64,000 bases of DNA from Euphorbia lathyris (lineage: Eukaryota > Streptophyta > Magnoliopsida > Malpighiales > Euphorbiaceae): contig NC_088919.1 in the NCBI RefSeq assembly GCF_963576675.1, positions 49,498,501 through 49,562,500 of the forward strand. Direction: 5' to 3'. Of this stretch, positions 56,255-64,000 are shown in pieces (position 1 is the stretch's first letter; each line of letters starts with the position of its first letter). Position numbers and translations under genes: made by a program. Below the pieces are notes generated by a model. It did no database searches, had not been told where the DNA came from, and saw only the letters and a list, made by a program, of their open reading frames with translations.

Positions 56255-57363
56255 TAATCTTGTTTATTTTGAGGTGTAATTGAATGTAATAATAAATGAG
56301 GGTAGGTGGGGTGTAATTGAATGTAATAGTAAACTGAAGTTCAGTGATAATAATGTTAAAATGGATAAAATTCAGTGGCCATGGATGTAATTTATCGGGC
56401 TAAAATACATTGGTTTAATGTGTTGGTAAAACTACCCTAATATATCTTTTGATAAATTATCAACATATAATATGCAATTCTCTCTTTCGACATGGTATTA
56501 GAGAGCACATCAAATATGGAAAATTGAGCAATTTCACTAGCTTCCTTTTCCCCAGTTTATCCTTCGGCACCCATACCATTTGGGGATTCTTCGTCACCCG
56601 TAGACATCCGTGCATGCTTAAAATTCCTGAACTTTATTTGAAAATTTTCCAGAACCACCCTCAAAAATATTGAGAACGATGCCTCGCTTCGTTGTCACCC
56701 CTAATTTATACTAGTAGTGGAGTCAAAGAAGAGGGTTTTCGGATACAATTGCAACATTTTTAAACTTTTCTTCAAGTGGAGGGTGAAACTGTAACAATTT
56801 TTCTAAGGTAGATTTAGTAGTTGAGGGTGCAACAAAACTTCCGTGCATCTTTCTTTTTCCGCCATTGAAAAATCCAAGGGATGCTTAGAGGGAGGGTGGG
56901 GGTGAGCTTACACAAACCATCGAAAAACTCAATGAAAATTATGTGTAGAGCACCCATATATTACTAGAGAATATCCCAAACACCTCTTAATGTTAGTGGA
57001 TCATGAATCAGTCAATGTCTTTTGTTGTTATTTATACCTAATTTTGAATTTTCGCAACAATATATATATGAGATAAGGTACAAAAACATTCTATAACTAT
57101 CAACTAAAAGCGTTATCTTCTAATACTTTAAATGGTACAATTAAGGATCTAACTTTGACAAATTGGACCAATTTCCAACCATATTAACGAAGTCTCTCCT
57201 CAATCACAAATCTTGTTATCTTTACTCTACTTGTGTACGTGTCATGTTATCACTATTAACATATCAATTATGGTAAAAGTCTAAAATAACTTGGTGCTTT
57301 CACGTTTTGTCAAACAGATACCTGTAAATTTTTTTTGTCCAAACGGGGACTGAGGTTTTTTTT
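56255..57363. repeat. Direct repeat, copy 2, with 470-bp insertion
   Basis: Second copy of 54058-54650, split at about 56447-56917 by unrelated DNA that includes GACATGGTATTAGAGAGCAC and a segment resembling degenerate retrotransposon sequence. No target duplication was defined for the insert. Confidence 0.75.
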
Positions 57364-58332
57364 ACGACCAAGAAATGACTAAGGTCTTTCACTTTGTTAA
57401 AAATAAGGACCTCAAAATTAAAATGAGCATTGACAACATCAAAACAAAGACTTGATGATATTACAAATAACTTTAATTCTTTATGTTGTAGCCTAAGCTG
57501 AACAGTAAATTTATTGAAAAGGAAATTGATCGTCAAATGGTCTGGTTATCTTCTGAGGGAAGGCGGTCCTTCCGATCAGGCAATGACAGTAGATATTCTA
57601 GCGATGAAGGTAGATATTCTTGAGATGACGGTAGATATTCTGGAGACGACGGTAGATATTCCACAGTACCGTACCTGTTACAATGTGGGAAGCAATTTTT
57701 CCACAAACGCTTTAATGCCTAAGTCAAATATAATAAATATAGTATTGATTCTATTGCTCAAAATCCAACCCCTCCGTCATCAACTGAAGGATTATTTATA
57801 TCCATTGAAGATGAAGTTACTTGTGGGTTATCGGGAAGCTATGGTATTGAACGTGAGTGTAGTTACTCCGATGGATAATGGGTTACGTGTACTAGGGTTG
57901 TATCAATTTCTCCCCGATATTATTTTGGAATTTTCTCAAAAATAAGAGTGAGAAAGAGTTTTCCCTGATCTGAAGGACCGCCTTCCCTCAGAAGATCAAC
58001 AGACTTTTTGACGATCAATTTCCTTTTCAACAAATTTACTGTTCAGCTTAGGCCACAACACTTTAAATTTTTAATTTTCATATTATTTAGGTGTTGTTTT
58101 GTGAGGAGAGAGAAACCTCTGAAAAGGATGATTTCGAAAAATAAAAAATTTGGTTCCATACTCAATTTGGTACTAACCAACTTTAATTTTTGAAAATTTC
58201 CATTTTAAGGTCGCTAGCGGTCATTTTTTCGATATCAAACTAAAAGATCTTTGGTTTTAGCAAAACGAAAACTTCAGTCTTCGTTGGAATAAAAAACTCC
58301 GCAAATACAAATTTGACAAAACGTGAAAACAC
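57299..58332. mobile_element. Foldback-type element
   Basis: About 1 kb with long inverted arms. The outer end TTTCACGTTTTGTCAAA at 57299 is mirrored at about 58316-58332. The best-preserved arms are 57486-57580 and 57965-58060 (GCCTAAGCTGAACAGTAAAT, GAAATTGATCGTCAAA, CTGAGGGAAGGCGGTCCTTC). The centre (57585-57661) has four copies of a 15-24-bp unit with GGTAGATATTCT, followed by broken coding-like DNA. The 143-codon plus-strand frame spanning it shows no known domain and is probably fortuitous. A lone copy of the left arm occurs at 54585-54650. Confidence 0.7.
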
Positions 58333-58739
58333 AAATATTTCTTTTTACTATCAAAGATACATATATACATATAGTATTGTGTTTGTCTCATCTTATTTAA
58401 CTTCTTATCACATGTTCTGTTGTGCTTATGTAACAAAATAAATAAATAAATAGCCCAAATATTTCATCTAGGTTAAACATATTTCATTATCACACCTATT
58501 ATAAAAACGCAAAACTTTTACTTTCTGAACTAATTAATATAAAATTTGTGCATAAATACATAAAAAATAATATATTTTTTAAATGATGTTTGAAATTGAT
58601 TCAATCTTCTAAAATTACACTAACATTTATGAAGTCATTAATGAAATGCTCTTAGTTTATAATGATATAGATATTTTTATACTTTTTATTTTAAACTTTT
58701 AAGAAAATAATTTCTTATCTCTTATTTTGCCTTCGCGGA

Positions 58740-59048
58740 AGAATATGCTAAACTCAGTCCAACTACATTAGGCCCAAATAATACAAACCAACCCTCAACC
58801 AAGTCAGGGCCCAACAAAATAAACAATTGTAATTAGTTGTACTATTAGGTCTACTACGTTTTGTCCATTAGCTAGTTTGGTTATTTTTCCCTTTCTTGTA
58901 ACAATAGGATATTTTTAGGTTGGGCATGTGATTCTTTTTGGCTGCCATCACACGCATTGTGTGATTGTTCTTTCCTGTATATAAGTTCGTTGCTCATCAA
59001 TAAGCTAAGCAAGGAAGAATATATTATTTTCCTCTATTGAGTTTATTA
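58740..59048 (+). mobile_element. 5' LTR of a short-LTR Copia element (approximate)
   Basis: Directly precedes an initiator tRNA-Met primer site (TGGTATCAGAGC, 59049-59060). It contains TATATAAG (about 58977) followed by CATCAATAAGC, typical of a small Copia LTR. The left boundary is an estimate because no second LTR lies in the window. Confidence 0.5.
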
Positions 59049-59124
59049 TGGTATCAGAGCATCTCTGAAAAGCTTCCGTATCAGACCTTATTTTTTTATC
59101 TTCTTCTTTCTTCACTCTTTATAA

Positions 59125-59316
59125 ATGGCGGCCATTGTAACATCAAATTCTTATCACCTATCTACAAATGAAAACCCATCTCTAATACTAGTCACCTCTG
59201 TCTTAACTGGTCCTAATTATCACCAATGGAGCAGATCGATGCAAATGGCGTAGATGTCAAAGAACAAATACAAATTTGTTGATGGTTCACTCAAAGCTCT
59301 AGATGTAGGAGATAAC
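59125..59316 (+). pseudogene. Copia gag N-terminus, interrupted
   Basis: From ATG 59125 the frame reads NPSLILVTSVLTGPNYHQWS, the typical N-terminus of a plant Copia gag, then an in-frame TAG at 59251-59253 and KFVDGSL. The frame stops at 59316 because the SIRE-like element starts at 59317. The remainder would lie beyond the right edge. Confidence 0.8.
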
Positions 59317-60676
59317 TGTTGAAACACCTTTCCACAGGATTTTGATTTGACAAAATTAATTAAGTGAAAGTAAATATTCTATAACACACTAAGTTTAAAT
59401 GCTTTGATTTAGTGTTACTAATGTGTTTGTTCAATGTTGAGTTTATAATTTATCATAAGACATAAAGATCATAAGGCTCAAGCCCTATATGGAAATCAAG
59501 GCCCAAGTCAAACAAGCCAAAGATCACTCAACCCGCATATCTCCAAAACGTCGCCGTTAAAGTGATGAAACGCATGCTGAGTAAAGAAGGATCAAGAAGA
59601 TCCACGTAGACAACTTCGGTATGAAGCTGCTGAGCTGTCTCGACAAAATGTGCAAGACAGCTACTGACCATAAGACAGCTTCCAGACAAAGTATTTCCTC
59701 ATTAGGTAAAGGTCAGAAGACACAACAAGCTGTCTGGTTGACATTACCCAAAATGGTGGAACATACTGACTCACTGACCGAAGAACAGAAGACGCTGGAA
59801 TCTGATTGGCTAACGAGAATTGCTGGCAGACTCAGTGAAAGCGACCTGTAGCCGTTTCTCTCCAACGGTTATTTCGAAATTCGAAATAACCAGAAGCTCT
59901 CACAGCTCTCTATAAATAGTCCATTCAGAATCCACATTCTGTAGAGAACTTTGAGCAAGAGCCGCTACGCTGACCAAACGTATACAAAAGTTCTCCATCA
60001 AAAGCAAAGCAAAGTTCTTACACTACAAAGTCTATTCTTTTGTGTAAAAGTCTAGAGTGATTGTTTTTCAATCATCTAAGGTGTTCTAGCAATTGTTGTT
60101 TAGGACAAAATCTTTATCATTTCTAGAAGTAGAAAGGAGAGGCTGGGTACTCGGTTTTAAGTACTCAGCGGAGAGATTAGGATTGAGTAGAAGTATAGAG
60201 GAAGGTACTCTTGTCATACTCAATTGCTGATATTGTAAAAGGTTTGAGGCTCTACCTTTAAAGAGCTCAGTAGAGGATTTGAAATCTCGGAGGTGTTCCG
60301 GGGACAAGACGTAGGCTTAGAAGAAGCCGAACCTGGATAAATCTGTTGAGTGAAGTATTTCTAAACCTTAACTCCTTATTCATATTGCTTGCTTAAAACA
60401 AACTAAAACTGACCAAGTAAAAGAGGTCAAGCTGAGTTGTGCGCTACCAACGAGAAGGTTCAGGAATAGACTCTAAGTGCTATTTCCTGACCTAAGCAAC
60501 GAAGCTGTCCTAGTCACTAGTTGACTAAGCCAGTGTCTTGCTGAGTGGTAAGCGCCGCTGTTAGATAAACTTTTCTTGAAGAAAAGAAATCTGCCCAACT
60601 TATTTTAAAAAAGGTAAAATAGTTCCTAACCCCCCCCCCCCTGGAACTATATTTGCAACCTTACAAGGGATTAACA
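59317..60676 (+). repeat. 5' LTR of SIRE-like element
   Basis: 1,360 bp, TGTTGAAACACC...GGGATTAACA. It contains a C tract (about 60640-60651, 12 C) near its 3' end, corresponding to shorter tracts in the other copies. The 5' flank is ATAAC (59312-59316). Confidence 0.9.
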
Positions 60677-60678
60677 AG

Positions 60679-60690
60679 TGGTATCAGAGC
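60679..60690 (+). other. Primer-binding site (initiator tRNA-Met type)
   Basis: TGGTATCAGAGC, two bases after the LTR. Identical to the site at 920-931. Confidence 0.92.
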
Positions 60691-60738
60691 TTAAAAGCTC
60701 ACTACTAAAGGTCTAACAACCTTGAGTTGATCCATACC

Positions 60739-62358
60739 ATGGGCGAAAACAGCACTCGGTTTCTCCCTGGAAACCAGACAACTCAGATATTACCTGAGGG
60801 ACTGTCCATTACCAGGCATCCCCTATTCTTCGGGTCAAACTATACCTTTTGGAAGAATAGGATGAAAAACTTCATTCAAGCTACAAACATGAGTGCCTGG
60901 CTGTCTATAGTCCAAGGCCCGTTTGTACCTCTGAAAGTTGTTGCTGGCCAGTCAGTTGTTAAAGCTGAGGTTGAATGGACAGAGGATGATCTTAAGAAGC
61001 TTCAAAACCATGCTTCGGCTATCAATATGCTTCACTATGCGCTCGATGCTGCAGAATATAACAAAATCTCAGGTTGTGAGTCGGCACAAGAGATCTGGAA
61101 AAAGCTGGAAGTCACCTACGAGGGAACAAACAAAGTAAAAGAATCCAAGGTGAATCAGCAGATGAGACTGTACGAGCTGTTCGAGATGAACAATGATGAG
61201 GGCATTTCAGACATGAACGCAAGGTTCACCAACATCATTAATGAGCTCAATAGACTTGGGAAAATCTTCACTGAGGAAGAACAAGTCAAAAAGATACTCA
61301 GGAGTCTTCCAAAAGACTGGCAAGCAAAGAAGACAGCAGTTGAGGAAGCTCAGGATTTAACCACCTACAAATATGACGAACTCATCGGTTCATTGCTGAC
61401 CCATGAGATATCAATGAAGAACTTTGAGGTGAAGGAAAAATCTGATGACAAGAAGCAGAAGTCACTTGTCATAAAGGCTGACTCCACTGACGGGAGTTCA
61501 ACTGATGATGAGGAGATGGCTATGTTTACAAGAAAGATGAAGAGGCTGTTCAGGAAGAACGACAAATATTCCAAAAAGCCTTACAAAAAGTTTGATAAGT
61601 ATAAGGCTGACTCAAGCGACATCAAATACAGAAAGGACAGCTCAAAGCCCATTACATGCTTTGAGTGCCACCAAGATGGCCATATTAAGTCAAACTGCCC
61701 CACACTGAGGAAAGACAAGAAAAGTGGGAAGAAGGCAATGGTGGCTACTTGGAGTGACAGTGATGAATCTTCATCAACAGAAACTGAGGCCACCGAGTCA
61801 GCAAAGATATGCTTTATGGCTGACGAACTTGCTGAGCCATGCATTTCTGAGCATGCTGACCACTCTGATGAGTCAGACAATGAAGAGCAATCTAATGAGG
61901 TAATCTCACTCTCTCAACTCAGAAATGAAATGGGTAACGCCCTGAGTGATCTCTATACACTTGTTAAAAAGTGTAATAGGAAGATTAAAGCACTCAGCCG
62001 GCGCTGTGATGAAGTAGAAGAGGTCAAACTGAGTGACCTCAGATACCTTCTTCAAGACAACTCAGTTTTGCATGAAAATATGAAAATCATTCATGAGTCT
62101 GTCTCTGAAGTCCAGTCAGTTTCAAAGAAACTGAGGAAGGATGTCACAACCATTCAGAACCAATTAAAGGTTCCAAACAAAAACAATTTTCCGCTGAGAA
62201 CTCAGTATCAAGGTACACAGTACCAAGGTACTCAGCAGAGAAGAAATCCCCAGCGAAAATTCCAATGTGATTTTTGTGGGAAGTTAGGACACACTACTAA
62301 AGTGTGCTGGCACGCTCAGCACTGGGGTGCTGACAAGTCAGTAAAAAATCCTAAATAG
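60739..62358 (+). CDS. SIRE-like Copia gag
   Basis: ATG 60739-60741, 539 codons to TAG 62356-62358. The N-terminal capsid region (FWKNRMKNFIQ, about residue 40; SLPKDWQAKK, about 195) is of the UBN2/Copia-gag type. A Lys-rich region follows, then zinc knuckle CFECHQDGHIKSNC (about 310), an acidic region with a predicted coiled coil (about 390-480), a tandem TQYQG repeat and a second knuckle CDFCGKLGHTTKVC. After the TAG the same frame continues for 44 codons with a third knuckle (CDFCGKNGHTVHVC) to a second TAG at 62491-62493. The natural gag end is therefore uncertain. No frameshift was seen, and the copy looks young. Confidence 0.9.
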   Translation: MGENSTRFLPGNQTTQILPEGLSITRHPLFFGSNYTFWKNRMKNFIQATNMSAWLSIVQGPFVPLKVVAGQSVVKAEVEWTEDDLKKLQNHASAINMLHYALDAAEYNKISGCESAQEIWKKLEVTYEGTNKVKESKVNQQMRLYELFEMNNDEGISDMNARFTNIINELNRLGKIFTEEEQVKKILRSLPKDWQAKKTAVEEAQDLTTYKYDELIGSLLTHEISMKNFEVKEKSDDKKQKSLVIKADSTDGSSTDDEEMAMFTRKMKRLFRKNDKYSKKPYKKFDKYKADSSDIKYRKDSSKPITCFECHQDGHIKSNCPTLRKDKKSGKKAMVATWSDSDESSSTETEATESAKICFMADELAEPCISEHADHSDESDNEEQSNEVISLSQLRNEMGNALSDLYTLVKKCNRKIKALSRRCDEVEEVKLSDLRYLLQDNSVLHENMKIIHESVSEVQSVSKKLRKDVTTIQNQLKVPNKNNFPLRTQYQGTQYQGTQQRRNPQRKFQCDFCGKLGHTTKVCWHAQHWGADKSVKNPK

Positions 62359-62504
62359 AAGGTCAGTTGTGACTTCTGTGGAAAGAATGGCCATACTGTC
62401 CATGTATGCCGCCATAAAATAAAATATGATGTTATACCTGTTGCACCTAACAAGTCAGGACCCAAAAAGAGTTGGGTACCTAAAAGTAACTAGTTACAAT
62501 GTAG

Positions 62505-64000
62505 GTAAGCCTGAGATGTGCCGAGAAGTCAAAGATGTGGTATATTGACAGCGCATGCTCAAGGCATATGACGGGTGATGAAACTCAGTTCATCACGTTT
62601 GAACGTAAACGAGGAGGGAGTGTAAGTTTTGGAGACAACAAGAAGGGTAAGATAGTAGGCTCAGGAACCGTCGGAGGTAACCCTACTATTGAATCTGTCT
62701 CCCTAGTCAGCGGACTCAAATATAACTTACTCAGCGTAGCTCAGCTATGTGACAATGGGAGAAAAGTTATATTTGATACTACTGGATGTAAAATATACGA
62801 GGGTAAAACTAATGAGTTAATCTTAACTGCCCCTCGGATAGATAATGTCTTTATGCTAAACCTCGAAAAGAAGTTTTCAAAAACTGTATGCTTAGTCACA
62901 AAGGAAGAAAATTCCTGGCTATGGCACAGGAGACTTGGTCATGTAAGCATGGACCTCCTGGCCAAATTAGCAAGAAAGCAATTGGTTGAGGGACTGCCTG
63001 AACTTAAATTTCAAAAAGATCAATTATGCCATGCCTGCCAAGCTGGAAAACAAACCAAGCAATCTTTTCAAAGTAAAAACATTGTCTCAACTAAGCGTCC
63101 GTTAGAAATGCTACACTTGGATCTCTTTGGTCCAGTCCAGCCGCTGAGTCTGGGTGGAAGAAGGTTTTCCTTGGTTATTGTAGATGATTTCTCTCGGTAC
63201 ACATGGGTTATCCTGCTGACCAGTAAGGATGAGACTTTTGAGACATTTTCAAACTTGGTTAGAAAAATTGAAAATGAGAAAGACCTAAAATTAGCTCATA
63301 TCCGTAGTGATAATGGTGGAGAATTCAAGAACCAAAAGTTTGTTGAATTCTGTGAAGCCAGCGGCATTGACCACAATTTCTCTGCTCCTAGAACGCCTCA
63401 GCAAAATGGGGTTGTTGAAAGAAAGAACAGAAATCTGGTTGAGATTGCTAGGACAATGCTGGATGAGCATAGGCTTCAAAAGTATTTTTGGGGAGAAGCT
63501 GTCAACACAGCATGCTATATTCTGAATAGGGCTTTAGTTAGACCTATACTTAAAAAAACCCCATATGAACTTTGGAAAGGACGAAAGCCCAACATTGGAT
63601 ACTTTCGTGCCTTTGGCTGTAGGTGTTTTATTTTAAATACCAAAGATAGCTTAGCCAAATTTGATTCAAAAGCTGATGAGGCTATCTTTCTAGGCTACTC
63701 AACAAACAGTAAAGCATACAGAGTTTTTAATAAGAGAACTCAAGTATTAGAAGAATCTATACATGTGCAATTTGATGAAACTAACCCTGCAGGAAGATAC
63801 CAGCCGCTGACAGAAGATGAACCAAACTCAGCACCTGCTGATCAAGAACTAGCTACTGAGTCCTTCATAAAACGGCTGACCAAGAGTAAGAGTGAACCTA
63901 AAATTACTTTCACTGACCTATCTACTTCTGCAGAGAATGTTGAAACACAGATAGAACAAGACACAAGTCTACCAAAGGAGATAAGAGTCCCAAGAGGGCA
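62505..64000 (+). CDS. SIRE-like Copia pol: protease and integrase, cut by window edge
   Basis: Open frame from 62505 to the edge, nearly 500 codons, in the -1 frame relative to gag. Protease: WYIDSACSRHMTGD (catalytic Asp; DSA in place of the usual DSG). Pre-integrase: WLWHRRLGHVSMD and CHACQAGKQ. Integrase core: LHLDLFGPV (Asp), RSDNGGEF (Asp), PQQNGVVERKNR (Glu), all intact. Then the FGCRCFI and FLGYSTNSKAYRVFN linker motifs. RT and RNase H would follow outside the window. No start codon is implied, since pol is normally made as a gag-pol fusion. Confidence 0.9.

Larger units (their letters stand above)
59317..64000 (+). mobile_element. SIRE-like Copia element, 5' part, running off the right edge
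   Basis: 5' LTR (59317-60676), primer site (60679-60690), gag (60739-62358), then pol open to the window end. It inserted into another Copia gag. It belongs to the same family as the minus-strand copies at 1-2259 and 31927-36396. Confidence 0.92.

Noticed and set aside
57514..57945. 143-codon plus-strand gene
   Set aside because: It spans an inverted arm and a tandem repeat of a foldback element and has no known domain. Most likely chance.

Overview
This window is nuclear DNA of a flowering plant, most likely a eudicot (inference). Evidence: plant-type LTR retrotransposons of the Copia SIRE/Maximus-like and Ty3/Gypsy Tat-like kinds, a 5'-truncated plant L1 LINE, a tRNA-derived SINE, a CACTA-type transposon end, AT-rich spacers, and one intron-containing plant gene of the heavy-metal-associated isoprenylated plant protein (HIPP) class. 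Most of the window is nested repeats, and only the HIPP gene looks like an ordinary functional host gene.

Layout. 1-2259: 5' part (gag, primer site, LTR) of a minus-strand SIRE-like Copia element running off the left edge. 2260-11115: a decayed plus-strand Copia element split by a rearranged Gypsy element (3064-10032, perfect CTTAT target duplication). 12362-13723: lone SIRE-like LTR. 14463-26620: solo LTR of a TGTCAC...GTGACA family (CTAAA duplication) split by a 10-kb Tat-type Gypsy element (14789-24753, CTATA duplication). That Gypsy element carries gag-pol on the minus strand and, convergent to it, an intron-containing plus-strand gene. 28067-31920: a 3.1-kb 16-bp minisatellite joined to an AACGT pentamer array. 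31927-36396: 3' half of another minus-strand SIRE-like element with an extra (envelope-like) ORF. 37208-38674: unidentified degenerate repeat DNA. 38675-40865: second TGTCAC solo LTR. 41281-44040: pieces of LTR, DNA transposons and a SINE.

44688-53328 is the gene-bearing region. The HIPP promoter, first exon and first intron (about 1.6 kb) are present twice. The downstream copy leads into the HIPP exons. The upstream copy leads, in the same reading phase, into a truncated retrotransposon envelope-like ORF, and its intron has received a LINE with a perfect 16-bp target duplication. 53754-58335: a broken membrane-protein exon, a 600-bp direct repeat and a foldback element. 58740-59316: the 5' end of another Copia element, cut by a plus-strand SIRE-like element (59317 to the right edge) whose pol frame is open to the window end.

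Most notable: (1) the antisense, spliced gene inside the Tat-type element; (2) gag-pol of the same element broken by five in-frame stops, all TGA; (3) the duplicated HIPP 5' end joined in phase to an envelope-like ORF; (4) several exact target-site duplications that fix the order of insertions. No identification was checked by database search; family names rest on motifs read from the translations.
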